Shown piece after piece: positions 1 to 34,037 of a stretch of 64,000 nucleotides of DNA; the stretch's first letter is position 1, and every line of letters begins with the position of its first letter. The stretch is from Liopterus haemorrhoidalis. Its lineage: Eukaryota; Arthropoda; Insecta; Coleoptera; Dytiscidae. The translations under genes were made by a program, and so were the position numbers. Location of the stretch: assembly GCA_963971575.1 (NCBI GenBank), contig OZ020623.1, positions 17,796,980 to 17,860,979 on the forward strand, read 5' to 3'. The notes under the pieces are model-generated. The model saw nothing but the letters and a program-made list of their open reading frames with translations. It did not search any database and was not told the DNA's origin.

Positions 1-453
1 ATTTTTTAAAGAAAAAAGTTTTATTTTTCATATTCATATTTACTAATTTGTATATAACACCTGTATAATGATGCAAATTCGATTTTTATTAATATGTATA
101 TTGGTTTGTCCTAATTTTATATACTTACTTTTTCATTTAAAATCGTTTCATTAAAATTTTATTATTTATAAAAATGTATTGAAAATGAGGTTCTGTAATT
201 CAAAACAAGTGCGCATGTCTAAATCATTGTTTACATTATTTACGTTGTTTACAAGAGTTTTTGTGTTTACTTTACATCATTGTTTCCGCGTCAACAATGA
301 GGTAACTTACATCATGTAACCTACGCGCCCATCACTGAATATACGCCACTGATTTTTATTAATCTATTTTTCTCTTATACCCATCTTCTTAATGATAAAA
401 AAATTTGCTACGCCATTGTCTGTTTACATAAACAGTTATAGTTAAGTTAAGAA
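1..453 (+). promoter_or_regulatory. 5' flank and probable promoter of WWOX
   Basis: This is AT-rich sequence with no credible coding frame, and it must hold the WWOX 5' UTR and promoter because the start codon is at 454. I see no convincing TATA box at a suitable distance. TACGCCACTG at about 342-351 looks like a stray end of a CAGTGGCGTA-type hAT element, so part of the flank is repeat-derived. The transcription start cannot be placed. Confidence 0.35.
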
Positions 454-22924
<22,471 letters not shown>

Positions 22925-23124
22925 ATGTAATAACAATGTATCGTAAATGTGTACCGATAGGGTTTTTAATGAGTTGCTGGTCCGTGTCGAATCATGTTAG
23001 ATTGGCGCGTATTTTTGTTTTTCCCTAGGTCAAAATTCAACGTGACGCATTAGTTTTTTTTTTCAATAATAATAAAAAATACTTATTTAATATATACAGT
23101 TTAATAATTTTATATACAGTAGGA

Positions 23125-23769
23125 CAGTGATGGCGAACCTTTTGAGCTCGGTGTGTCAAAATTCGGAAAAAACTTGGCTTAACTAGGGTGTCATGTCATA
23201 TCTAGAAATATCCATAATTTTATGATATTTGCAGCCCTAGTAATAAAATAGTTACATTTTTGATATACCTATTTATTTGTTAAAAAAGCAAAAACAAATA
23301 ATTCTTTAAATTACTGATAGAAACTGAAACAGAAAATTCTGAATTACATTTGCTAAATCTTCAATTGAAGGTTGGTATTTCGTTCAGTTTAAGCCCAAGC
23401 AAGCGCTACTAAGTTCATCTGTCAGTCGGTTTCTTTCATTGACCTTAATATTATTTAACGCCGAGAATAAGGTCTCACAAAAGTAGGTAGAGGAAAAAAT
23501 TGTGAATAAAACCATTGCTAAATTTTTCAGTGCTAAAAGTGTCCGGTAATCGGTTCCAAGCACTCCAAATTTCCTGTTCGTAGTGGCACTCTTTTTTATT
23601 CTCCAAACGATTTCTTCCACATTTTCAAGATTGGATCTCAAGTCGAGAAACACTTCTTAGCGTTCATTGTTCTTGGCCGAAGACGGTCCACGACCGTAAA
23701 CGATGGGTGTCACCCAAAATGTCTTGGCATGTAACCCGTGACACGCGTGTCATAGGTTCGCCATCACTG
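23125..23769 (-). mobile_element. hAT element with transposase C-terminus
   Basis: Ends CAGTGATGGCGAACC / GGTTCGCCATCACTG have a perfect 8 bp duplication CAGTAGGA (23117-23124 and 23770-23777). The minus strand at about 23390-23650 encodes STYFCETLFSALNNIK then NRLTDELSSACL. This is the dimerisation block of the ZBED5/SCAND3-like hAT group. Length is 645 bp and most of the transposase is lost. Confidence 0.9.
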
Positions 23770-24015
23770 CAGTAGGACTTCCATTTCTTGAACTTCCGCA
23801 TATCGAAATTCTCTGTATATTGAAGTTCTCATTAGTCCCTGTGATCATTACGTAAGAAAACTTGTATACCTCTGTATATCGGAAAAAAATCTATATATCG
23901 AATTATTTATTAAAAAAAAGATTTTTCCCACATTTTATTTTTTATATACTTTTTTTATTGATAATAATTTACAGGTGCTTCAGCTACTATGGCTCTTGGC
24001 ACCTTGGTATGTTAA
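23770..24015 (+). repeat. Possible pogo/Tigger terminus
   Basis: Before the hAT insertion the target read TA then CAGTAGGACTTCCATTTCTT, which resembles a pogo-type end. A comparable inverted end (TTCAATATTTGGAGGCACTA then CTG TA) is at about 31731-31755. Whether they once bounded one element is speculative. Confidence 0.3.
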
Positions 24016-24113
24016 TAATACTTATACCGTATGTCCTTTTTCGACTTGCAACATAGAGGTTTCCCATGTTAAATTTTCCATTGCATATTCTATCTCTACT
24101 GTGAGTTTACGAC

Positions 24114-24987
24114 TGTAGTGAGCCCGGTACGTTATTTTAATAATGTACTATTTATTATCCACTATGTAGCGAACCTGTATAAAGTCTAATCTCAAACTGA
24201 ATTGAGATTCCTGACTAAAGGAGTTCGGGTAGTAGGCGTGAGTGTTATCCAGGGTTCATCCTTACGATATGTGCATTAAATGATATGTATTAGTACTTAC
24301 CAACAGACAGATCAGGCATCTTGAAATAATTCTGGATCTTAAAAAAAAACATGTTAAGTACGACGGTTTAAAATTAATGAATTAAATTTATTAAAAGTAA
24401 TGTTTACAAAAAGATTAAAACATTAAAATATAGATATTAAAATAATGATAAGATTTAAAACAAATTGAATCGGATAGACCACCAGAATGCCGACACAGTG
24501 CCTCTAAGAATTCAACAAATTAGATGTTAATGCTATGCAGACCGAATACTGACTGATCCCCTCTTCAGAGAGACGTGTTTTTTTATAAGGCATTTCTGAG
24601 CGTTTCTACGAAAAACTCTTTTGTTCAAGGGGATGCTAGTGTTCAAAGTTATTAAGCAATAACTCTGAACAAATGTCTCCTTGAACAATTCAATTCAATT
24701 CGTTTATTGAGCATAATAAATTTTACATTAATACACTTACAGAATATTTCTTAATAATAAATTCTACTAACTATAGTTATTTGAACCATTTAAAAATATA
24801 TTTCTAAAGATACGTGCTGTAACGTAAAGTTTCTTATTTTATTTTACTATCTGGATTTTTACAATCATGCACCCTTTTAAAATCATTTAAAAAAAAACGC
24901 CTTCAACCCCCTTTTAAAGAAATGATCGCGACGGGTGATTTGTGAAAGTTTTAGTCTTTGTCCTGGCAGACTAGCTGATTCGTTACA
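24114..24987 (-). mobile_element. Solo LTR, copy 1
   Basis: On the minus strand it starts TGTAACGAATCAGC and ends ..CGGGCTCACTACA, so it has TG..CA ends. It aligns over its length with 44718-45538. No internal retroelement coding region adjoins it. A 60 bp stretch with CAATTCAATTCGTTTATTGA is extra in this copy. A TTATAAA-like box precedes ACGTCTCTCTGAAGAGGGGA on the minus strand. The target duplication is not clear. Confidence 0.7.
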
Positions 24988-25103
24988 CGGCCATAACTTT
25001 ATTAATAAAAATTGTTCAATAATTTAGCTCCAACACATTGTACCTAATTTTGCATAAAAAAAAACCCAATTTTTTTGAAAAAAGGCACACAATATTTTAT
25101 GTA

Positions 25104-25510
25104 CAGTCTGTTTCAAACGGTTAGGCGGAACTAAATGGGAATTTCGTTCTTTTAGGTTGTCACGAAAAGGGACCTTGCTTGGGTTATTTAATTTTTCACG
25201 TTGGAATGTCAAACTTTAAAATTCCAACAATGAAACCATGGAAACGAATGACATATGTCAAACTTAAATTAATTTTCTTACATATTTTAATGACAAAAAA
25301 ATAAATAAATGGGATATTTGTATTAAGAATGACACAAAAAATCAAAATATAAAGAAAATACATTTTAAAATGATATTAACCTTAACCAAAAAATATTTGT
25401 TGCAGGTATGAATTACAAAGTTTAAACAAAACGGCCGAAAAGCATGATTTAAACGATGAAAGTAACTAGATTGCAAAATCTAGTTCCGCCTAACCGTTTG
25501 GAACAGACTT
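25104..25510. mobile_element. MITE-A long form, copy 5 (407 bp)
   Basis: It starts CAGTCTGTTTCAAACGGTTA and ends CGTTTGGAACAGACTT, with TA on both sides. It has exactly the same length as copy 10 (40428-40834) and is very similar throughout. It is inserted in one arm of the palindromic element; the opposite arm shows the unfilled site with a single TA. Confidence 0.92.
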
Positions 25511-25770
25511 TATTTATATCTGAAAATGACACTTGCCATGCACAATAATATTCATCCACGGACTATTGCAAATGTAAACAGAAATTTCTACAATAGATCA
25601 GGCTTTTGTTTAGCTAATAATGGAAATTTGTTTAACCTGAAAATGTTTAACATTTGATTTTCATTTTTGCATGGCAACTGTTATTTTCAGATATAAATAC
25701 AAAAAATATTGTTCAAACAAATTGGGATTTTTTTATTCAAAATTAGGCGCAATGTGTTGGGATTAAAATA

Positions 25771-27019
25771 CGGTCAGCGCTCGCTTAACGTACATCCGCT
25801 TAACGTACGTTCGATGATACGTACATGATTAATTACGGATCCTATGTTCGTACGAACGTACACGTTGTTCGTACATCGCGTAACATGAAAATGTCGCTTT
25901 TGTACGAACGTACACATTGTCCGCGCGAACGTACATCGCGTCACACGAAAACGTCGTTTTCGTATTTGATATAGCAACTTTATGGTTAAAAAACAGGGAA
26001 AAGAAATAGCACATAATGTATAATGTATAATCGGATTCACGAAAAATGTCCGATTATTAAATGACGGGACCGCATTTAATTTTGAAAGAGTAAACTTAAC
26101 GTACATCGCGTCACACGAAAACGTCGTTTTCGTAGTTGATATAGCAACTTTATGGTTAAAAAACAGGGAAAAGAAATAGCACATAATGTATAATGTATAA
26201 TCGGATTCACGAAAAATGTCCGATTATTAAATGACGGGACCGCATTTAATTTTGAAAGAGTAAACTTAACGTAAAATTTGTTTGAATAAAACTTGCAGAT
26301 TTTAAAATTTTCTACAAAAACAGATTCTTACACTTTTTTTTTCATGAATGATCATTTGCAAGATATTGAAGTTTATTAATTTAATAGTGTCAATGAGTTT
26401 TTCCACTTTGCCTAATATTCCACTTACTGTTTTTAGTTGTATTTCAGTTGTTTCGTTCTCGGTTTTTGGGTCTTCTTTTTCAGTTCTCATTTGCTCTTGT
26501 AGTTCTAATAACTCATTAGTTGTGAGTTCGTCCGCATGTGATTCTAACAAATCGTTAATATCTTCAGTGTCTATATTAGGTTCCAATTTTTTTTTTTTTT
26601 AATACATGTGAATACACTGCTGTGTACACACAGAATAGCACTCGTAAATACGTGTACATATTCGGCTGCGTTCGACGTATTTACTGATTCGTCTCTGTTA
26701 GTGTAAGTGAAGGGGGAAAATTGAAAGATAGAAGTTGGTAACACTGTATTTCAAGCTTCATACGCATATCTTGCCTAAATATAACCAAAATATACAATGA
26801 ATATTGGTCATTTATATAAATAAAAAGGTACGTTCGTGCGAACAAATGTACGTTCGTACGAAAAAAATGTACGTTCGTGTGAACATAGGGACCGAAAGTA
26901 TATACCAATTAGTCGTATTTACATGCATTTATACGGAAATATACCGTCCGCTTAACGTACGTTCGATTAACGTACGGGAATCTGTGTACGCATTGTGTAC
27001 GTTAAGCGGGCGCTGACTG
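25771..27019 (-). mobile_element. Pogo/Tigger-like element with transposase C-terminal remnant
   Basis: Ends CGGTCAGCGCTCGCTTAACG and, in reverse, CAGTCAGCGCCCGCTTAACG lie between TA dinucleotides. The minus strand 26370-26586 encodes EDINDLLESHADELTTNELL, typical of the acidic tail of Tigger/jerky-like transposases. The interior also holds a 170 bp tandem duplication and several TACGTTCG-type repeats near the ends. Length is 1249 bp. Confidence 0.82.
25930..26274. repeat. 170 bp tandem duplication, 2 copies
   Basis: The block starting GTACATCGCGTCACACGAAA at 25931 repeats at 26101 nearly identically, so the duplication is recent. It explains the two overlapping similar minus-strand frames here. 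Confidence 0.93.
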
Positions 27020-27224
27020 TACTGAACAATTTTTATTATAAGATAATGTTTTTGTCTAAAATTCATAGTTGAGATAGAATATGCAATGGAAAATTTAAAT
27101 TGGGAAAACTCTGTTACAAGTCGAAAAAGGACGTACGTTATAAGTTACATTGCTACATATTATTATTACCATTAAGTTTTAACTATCGATATAGATGTGT
27201 GCATGTATGTATGTTGTACATAGT

Positions 27225-27917
27225 TGTGTGTAGATTTTGGATTTGTGCAATTTGGATTTTTTGGTTTACCATTGTCTATATATTTGAGAAAGTTTAATAT
27301 GTTAGTTTCTGATTGATTGTTGTTACATAGTGCTTCTTTAAATGTGGTTGATATGTTGCGTTTTATCCATCCTAAACTGCATTTATTGCATTCTAGCAAT
27401 ATTTGGTTGACTGTGAATCGTATGTTCTGTACTCTCGAATATGTGTTTTTGTGTGACGAGTGTATGACCTAATCTAATTCTGGTAAGCACAGTTAGATCC
27501 TTTCTTTTGTTCCTTATATTCCAGTAGCGATGGTACTTTTTTATGGTCCTTAGATGGTTATATGTAGTCGCATTCCAGATCGATTCCCACTTTCCTTTGA
27601 TCTTGACTCGGAATGGACATTTCACGTCTGTAAGTCTGTAATGGGCATATCATAATGTTCTTCTTCTATTATTGCGTTTTTAGCTAACTGATCTGCCTTT
27701 TCATTGCCAACAATATCGATATAGGATGGTATCCACATTATTGTTATTTTCTTGCCTTCTCGAATTGCTTCATGTAGATTTTCCTGTATATCTTGTACCA
27801 TTTTATTTTTTGGATAAAGGTGCTGGATATTTTGAATACAACTAAGTGAATCGGAATGGATGATAAATTTTGATGTGCTGCTCTGGAAGATCTTGATTAA
27901 CTAGATAGCTTTAAGTA
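27225..27917 (-). pseudogene. LINE fragment: RNase H-like domain and C-terminus (Jockey/I type)
   Basis: The minus-strand frame from about 27905 down reads FIIHSDSLSCIQNIQ and then MWIPSYIDIVGNEKADQLA, the D-S-L-S and H/W-x-P-S-H..GNExAD motifs of LINE RNase H domains. About 27383-27625 continues the frame (LTVLTRIRLGHT), and after a frameshift 27225-27400 gives a CNKCSLG segment. In-frame stops and the shift mark it as dead. It abuts the pogo element starting at 27918. Confidence 0.72.
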
Positions 27918-28760
27918 CAGCGATACCTCGCATAGTCTGGCTTCGAAAATTTCAAAACAAACTATATTTTAACTGAGCAAAATATATTCTAAATAATTAG
28001 TAAACGAAATTATTATTTATAGATAAATAATCGTTTTTTTTTTTTTTTTTTTTTTTATTTCTTTATACAGTAATGTTTCTTTTTGTGTGGTTTATTTTTA
28101 TGCGTTTTTAAAGTTACGCGATACGACAAGAGGAAATGCGACTACTTTAACGGAATTTTGGAAGAGCCTCGGAAACGTTTTCGAAAATATAGGCGAAGCA
28201 TGTCGTGAATTAATGGCAAACAATATGAGGGCAGTATGGAAACATATCATACGACATTGTGCAAATAATTTCATTGGTTTTGAAACTCATTTTTCTGAAG
28301 TCACTTATAACATAGTGGAAATTAGACAGCAACTTGGTTTCAAAGAGTTAGATTCCGTCAACGTAATTGAGTGCATCGAATCGAACACTAATTAACAAGA
28401 CAATGAAACACTTATTAATATAGATGATCAACGGACTTAAGAAGAACGGGAGGACAACTTAGACAACGACGACTGTATTGCACGACAAGTGCCTGCACGA
28501 GAATTAACAGCTGAACAACTAAAAAAATTAAATTAAAAATTAAATGGAATGATTAAAACCTTGTCAGAGCATATTATGGAAGTTGATCCCGATATTGAAC
28601 GTAGCCTTACAATTCTTCGAACGATAAACAAAGCAATTCGTTGCTACAAAGAAATACATGAAGAAAAAGGACCAAAGAAGAAAAATGTGCAGACATCGAT
28701 ATTGCAATTTATAGAGAACTAGCAGGCATATCCGGCAATGCTCGAGAGAAAAATAATAAT
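27918..28760 (+). mobile_element. Pogo/Tigger element remnant with transposase C-terminal half
   Basis: TA then CAGCGATACCTCGCATAGTC at 27918 is a typical pogo/Tigger terminus. About 28087-28730 encodes NPTTLTEFW-like sequence degraded at its start, MRAVWKHIIRHCANNF, then after stops ARELTAEQLKKL and DIERSLTILRTINKAIRCYK. These match the end of Tigger/jerky-type transposases. Several stops interrupt it. The right terminus was not found, so the right edge is approximate. A poly-T run lies at 28035-28056. Confidence 0.72.
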
Positions 28761-30066
28761 TTATCAAAATTATTTTAATTCGGAAAAATAAACGGTTACT
28801 GCACATTCGTAAATTCAAATGATTGCAATGATGGGTTAAATACCAACATACGTTAGACTTGATTCAAACAGAGATGAGTACACCAATAAAAGTGTGCAAA
28901 AACCATTTTTCATCTGGACGGTTCTAATTTACTTATAATAGGGGTTAGGTTTGTTACTCTTAGCCATTCATAGCCGTAGAAGTCTTGTATGAGTTAGGAG
29001 CTTTCAACGTGTTTGTATAAAATATAATTTTTTTTTGAATACATCTTTTAATCTAAAATCGTATTTTTTAATACGAATTATTTGATAGTGAAAGACGTAA
29101 GTAGAAAAATTTGTAATTTGCGTTCTATCATTTATGACCGACATATTTATATTAAACAACATTTTATTTATATTTTTTCATTTATATATTAATACATATC
29201 TTTTAAATCGTTCCCTAACTAATTCAATAAAAATTATTATTTAATTTTATAATATTTTGTCCCATTTAGTTTAAAATATTTTATTTGTCTCCGCCACTGG
29301 CGTTATCTTGTTTACGCAGTTTTGTATCGGTCGTATACTCTTCTCTGTTTAAATCATGTCTACCTTCAATTTTAGTTATTTAATTTAAGAATGTTAAATT
29401 TATCAAATTAGTTACATCATTTCGTACGTGTAACGTGTAAACAGCACTCATTCGGCAGTACCTAACAATATTTTTACTATTAACGGTTTCATTGTTGCAT
29501 AGGCGGCAATTCTATTGCGCATGTCAAAAACAAATATGAGAAATGATAAGCAAAAGATCTAGTGTAATAAAACACAATATTGAAGGAAAGTTTTGATGTT
29601 GGTATTTAATATAATTAATACAATAATATATAAATAACAAATAATCAAAACACAATTGAAAATTTACTTCAACTAAGAACAACTTGAATTTTTGAACCAG
29701 TATTATTGTTAACCCGCCGGCACCCCGCTCTATCACCTAACGATCAGACTGAACAGCGTAGAGTCTACCAATACACGCATCAGATTAATTTATTTAGTAT
29801 GATGTTCTTACTGTGATTATTTCTGATCTATAACGATAAGTACACGAGTCAAAGGGTTTTTTTTTTTCGTTAGTAAATACTCTTGCCATTAAAGTATTTT
29901 TTCTTCGTAAAACTTTAAAGGTAACGACGATATTCCACAGCAAACTGAGCGTTATAATTTTCTCCGAAAATGGACACTTATAAATGATAATTGTGAGTTA
30001 TCTATTGACCTGCGATATATGCTCCCACGGACTCTTTTGTAGTAATATTAAACTTTGAAAGTCTGT
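28761..30066. other. Intergenic: no feature seen
   Basis: AT-rich intergenic DNA with no coding similarity. CTCCGCCACTGGCG near 29287 may be a hAT end, but I found no partner. Confidence 0.4.
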
Positions 30067-30174
30067 CATATATATTTTCGATGTATATTTTACAGTTTAG
30101 CCGTCGTAACGAGTTTATCCTTAAAAGTATATATTTTCGATATATATTTTACAGTTTAGCCGTCGTAACGATTT
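30067..30174. repeat. Tandem duplication, ~61 bp period, 2 copies
   Basis: TATTTTCGATGTATATTTTA then CAGTTTAGCCGTCGTAACGA is repeated once with few changes. It lies directly left of another repeat reading, in reverse, like the (TTTG)n-associated repeat at about 6985. Confidence 0.85.
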
Positions 30175-30479
30175 TAATATTCCGCACGCAAGATTTTTTC
30201 CGACTTATTTCCGTCCGGAGGCCCTAAGAAGGGTTCTAAAGAGTAACTGTGCAAAATTTGGTCTAAAACAACTAAACGGCCTAGGAATGTATAGCGAACA
30301 AATAAACAAACAAATAATTTTCCTCTTTTAATATATAGATATAAAAAATGAATTACGAAAAACATGCATATTTTAAAATTGTGTCTAATAAAGACACTTT
30401 ATTTATTAATCGCGTTTTATTTATTGAAAAACAGGGAGATTTTTATTGTTTTTTTTTTTTTTGAATCAGTATCATTTTT

Positions 30480-31312
30480 ATGGTTTTGTAGGTATGATCA
30501 AAAAACCCTTATACCGTCATTTTGTCGTCTGTCTGTCTGTCTGTTCGGTAAAAATTGTAACCAAACGGCTAAACCTAGAGAGTTGAAATTTGGCATGCAT
30601 ATAAAACTCTTTGACCCGCACATAGGAAAAATACTAAAACATCTAAAAACATTGAAAATATAAACAAATATGTGCTCATCGAAAACAAAAATATTTTTTT
30701 TAAATTCTGAGTAGGGTATCAAATGAAAGCCCTTAGTACGTGGATTAACGATCAGATTTTATTTTGATCAGATGGTTTAAACTAAAAATCTAAAAAAAAT
30801 TCTAAATAATGTATATTGGTGTGAACCGGAATAGTACAACAGGAATTTTTGATCAGATTATGTTTTCGGAAAATAACGCATTTTTTGTGGTTTTTGGTTC
30901 ACAAAGTACAAAAGTTATACCAATGTAAGACACTCACATGCAAGGCGTACGATAGCGTAGCGGTTAGAGCACTGGTATCGTAAGCTAAAATGCGCTGGAA
31001 ACGAACGGTTTCGAGTACGGAGTGAATTTTATTTTTTGTTTTTTTTTGCATTTTTATTATGTTGAAATTATTTTGTCAAAATTCTAGTTATATTTTGACA
31101 AATGTTGCATTTAATTTTTAAGAGCGTAAATTTAATAACCAGTCTTATTATATGATTAACAGACGATAAATTATTTTAAAAATATCGTTCATTTTGCCGT
31201 GATTACTACAAAGTAAAATTTGTCCTACACACTCAGCATGCCGCCTTCAATTATTATATACCTGCGAAACCCTGAAATGTGTGAATATTCACACTTCACA
31301 TCAATTTTTTGT
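30480..31312 (+). repeat. R1 family, best bounded copy, with tRNA-like segment
   Basis: It starts TGGTTTTGTAGGTATGATCA and ends with the inverted counterpart TACCTGCGAAACCCTGAAAT plus the palindrome GTGTGAATATTCACAC. R1 therefore looks like an ~830 bp unit with ~15 bp inverted ends and a hairpin at the border. Its body carries GTCTGTCTGTCTGTTCGGTA and AGTACAACAGGAATTTTTGA. A tRNA-like segment lies at 30947-31022. No protein-coding domain is seen. Confidence 0.65.
30947..31022 (+). repeat. tRNA-like segment (SINE head or tRNA pseudogene)
   Basis: TAGCGTAGCGG (30953-30963) followed by TTAGAGC fits a pol III A box and D arm. GGTTTCGAGTAC (31007-31018) is close to the B box GGTTCGANTCC. I cannot fold a clean acceptor stem, so I do not call a functional tRNA. 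Confidence 0.45.
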
Positions 31313-31377
31313 ATGTATTTAGTTCTTCGATTAGTCCGGTTTCAAACAGTCCGGACAATGCGAAGTATTACTGTGTA

Positions 31378-31560
31378 TTGAATTCTTCTGATATGTATAC
31401 GCTGGGGTCGTCAGAAAGGTGAAATTTATATTCATCTTCATTGAAGTTCTGAACCAGTTTTTCTGCTAATTTTGACCCATGAGTGAATATGGCATGGAAT
31501 TGATCAGTGTTATTTATTATATATTGATACATGTTTTTATAGGTGATAAGGTGACGTATG
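31378..31560 (-). pseudogene. LINE RNase H N-terminal fragment
   Basis: The minus strand reads FHAIFTHGSKLAEKLVQNF then FHLSDDPSVYISEEF. It aligns by eye with the start of Jockey/I-type RNase H domains (YTDGSK...L.D.ASIYTAE). The catalytic Asp of TDGSK is His here, and a stop follows. It could be the upstream part of the LINE at 27225-27917. Confidence 0.45.
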
Positions 31561-32174
31561 AGAGAATTAGTGGTGGATTTATCAAACTTAGTATATACTT
31601 TTTATTTACATAGTTAGTTCAATTTAGCATTAAGTTCGTTGATTGAAAGAATTTTCATGCAAGAAAAACTTTAAGATTTAATTTTGATTTTTAATATTTT
31701 TAAGATTTCTATATCTAAATTTTCTTATGGAACCATCGACTTCAATATTTGGAGGCACTACTGTAATACATATAATTTTGTACGGTGAACTTACTATTGA
31801 AATGGACTAGTATATACTAGAGATCTTGATTTTAAATCTCGTAAACATATCGGATTTTTTTGAGCATACAGAGAACTTATGGTTCAACCTTTCCGAAAAA
31901 GTTTCTTTCCTGACGGATAGAAATTGGGGGTTTCTGAAGTGAAGAACTTGCTTTTGCAAATTGAACTCCCATTGGGGTTTTCGGGACCTAATAAAAACTC
32001 TTGGTTGATCAATTTGGACCTTAGCAGTTCAAAAAAAGAGTCTATCTTTTATAGTTTTTGTGATATAGTCGTTCGAAATAAATAATTTTTGGATATTTTT
32101 GGAACAGTCTGAAATAAAAATAGGTTAAACCGTTTTTTATGTTATGTGAGCCACGAAAAATTAAAAAATTCAAA
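31561..32174. other. Intergenic: no feature seen
   Basis: AT-rich, no coding similarity. A possible pogo-type end (see 23770-24015) lies near 31731-31755. Confidence 0.4.
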
Positions 32175-32180
32175 ACTATA

Positions 32181-32534
32181 GTGCGTTCAAAGGTGAGTTT
32201 GCAGCACAGGGCATATGGATTAGTTCTTTTTCATACTCTCTAATAGGTTTATACAATGAAGCTATCCTTTTCTTGCTTGTCAACGTTGCCAGCTCTAAAA
32301 CGCGCTGATCTGTGAAGACGCAGTATTCTACAAATGGCCATTTGTTTTTGTTGAGTGTTATTTTGAGAAAACTCAAAATAACATGTGTTACTTATAAAAA
32401 TAAGTGTTGATTTTTGTAAATCATACGAGTTTTTCATATTATTATAATTGACACATTTGACACTTTTACAACATTTGGCATCACCGCTCCCACTTGCCAT
32501 AAGAGCTATACTGCAAACTCACCTTTGAACGCAC
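32181..32534. mobile_element. MITE with perfect 24 bp terminal inverted repeats
   Basis: GTGCGTTCAAAGGTGAGTTT.. at the left is matched exactly in reverse at the right over 24 bp. Both ends abut TATA, compatible with a TA target. It is 354 bp. Two overlapping minus-strand frames inside have no recognisable family. The perfect ends suggest a fairly recent insertion. Confidence 0.85.
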
Positions 32535-32599
32535 TATAGTCTCTAATGCAAACCGTTTCAGAGATACGATTTTTTTTAATTGTAATTTTTTTGACAACA

Positions 32600-33207
32600 C
32601 TTTTGAGAGAGTTTCTACTTTCAAATACCTGGGCACCATGATAAATCAGGTGAATACGATACAGCAGGAAATTACGAATAGAATTAAAGCTGTAAATGCA
32701 TCGTATTTTGCACTTCGTTTCTTCTTCAAAACGAAACTCTTGTCTAAGAACACCAAGATAAGGTTATACCAAGTTATAGTACGTTCCGTATTTATGTATG
32801 GCTCCGAAACATGGACCTTAACAAAGCGAGATCGACAACACCTCATAGTTTTCGAAAATAAAATATTACGCTGAATCTTTGGTCCTATTCAAATTAATGG
32901 TGTATGGAGAATCCGTAAAAACAAAGATATCCGAGACTGTACTCAAGACCAAGTATCACCCAAGAACTCAGGCAGACGATAACAGTGGATAGGACATGCT
33001 ATGAGGATGAGGGAGGACAGAATGGTTAGGAATATATGGGAGGGAAGATTGAATACCCGACCAGTGGGAAGACCTCGCAAGAGATGTAGAGATCAGCTAA
33101 CCGAAGATATAACAAGTATTGGTATACAGGGTACTTGGCAAGACCTGACAATGAATAGATCGAGACGGAGGGCTTATGTGAGTGTGGCCAAAAGTCAACC
33201 TGACTGA
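32600..33207 (+). pseudogene. LINE reverse transcriptase C-terminal region, broken
   Basis: The frame contains TFKYLGTMINQ, IRLYQVIVRSVFMYGSETW (the post-RT MYGSETW block), WIGHAMRMREDRM and GRPRKRCRDQLTEDI. This is the C-terminal part of a common insect non-LTR retrotransposon group. In-frame stops lie at about 32872 (TGA) and about 32980 (TAA). It is a 5' truncated, dead copy in the intergenic region. Confidence 0.85.
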
Positions 33208-34037
33208 TAGTGCCCAAAGAAGAAGAATAAGTATTTTTTTTTAAGTTCAAATATCTCGAATAGGTTTTTTGGGAATTTTAAACCCTTTCAGTTTTTAGGC
33301 TGAAGTAAGATCATAAAGCTTCATCCTCGGCATGGATATTGATTATAAGTATAATTAAATAAATAAATATAAGCATAATTAGTGTCAGTTAATTTAAACC
33401 TGGTTTTATATCAGATATGATTATTTTAGTAAATGTTACGTGATAATAAGCTAAATATAAACTAGCTTTTTTTAAATATACTCAATTTTAAAATAACTGG
33501 TAATAAATTTAAATGTACTTCTGGACAAAAATAACACAATATTTTTGTTGTACGTCCAACATTCCATTGTAAAAAAAAGTATTAAATAAAAACGTATTTT
33601 CTAAATGTATCTTACATAGATTCAATGTGCCAAATAGTAATTCTACTGTTACGGTTTTAAAATATTCTTTTTTTTTCTGATTGTGGATAATTTTTGTTTA
33701 TGTATTTTTTAAGTATATTTCAAAAACTTGTATTATCTGTCTCATTTTGTAATACGTAACTAACAGGGAAAGTTCATTTTTTAAGTTGTATATTGACAAT
33801 AAATTTATAATTATATATATAAAAGCCCTAATTCCTGTGTATCTTAACGCAACGCTAAGTTCCTTGGTGCTAGCGGGGCTTGAGCTGTGCGGTCGGTCAC
33901 GAATTGACAGGTGGGGAGCGACGTGCTCCGACAGCAGCTCGGTTACCGAGACCAGAGCTCTCAGTACCTTAGCTTAATCAAAGAAGGTTGTGTCAATTGA
34001 TGTTACATTTAATAATTTTTGTTTACTGTTTTTATTA
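33208..34037. other. Intergenic with a GC-rich island at 33835-33975
   Basis: Most is AT-rich with nothing recognised. From TATATATAAAAGCCC at about 33814 there follows ~140 bp of much higher GC, including GGGGCTTGAGCTGTGCGG and GACGTGCTCCGACAGCAGCT. A TATA-like box followed by a GC-rich transcript-like block could be an LTR promoter or small RNA gene. I cannot name it. Confidence 0.35.

Larger units (their letters stand above)
24016..27146. mobile_element. Palindromic (fold-back) element split by three insertions
   Basis: The left arm survives as 24016-24113, 24988-25103 and 25511-25545. The right arm is 25671-25770 plus 27020-27146. Shared blocks include GTCCTTTTTCGACTTG, TTTTCCATTGCATATTCTAT, AAAAATTGTTCA, AACACATTG..CCTAATTTTG and TTTATATCTGAAAAT. 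With the solo LTR, the 407 bp MITE and the pogo-like element removed it would be about 600 bp. The arms do not fully match, as expected for an old element. Confidence 0.75.

Noticed and set aside
30947..31022. A functional tRNA gene
   Set aside because: A- and B-box-like sequences are present, but no clean acceptor stem or anticodon arm could be folded, and it sits in a repeat.
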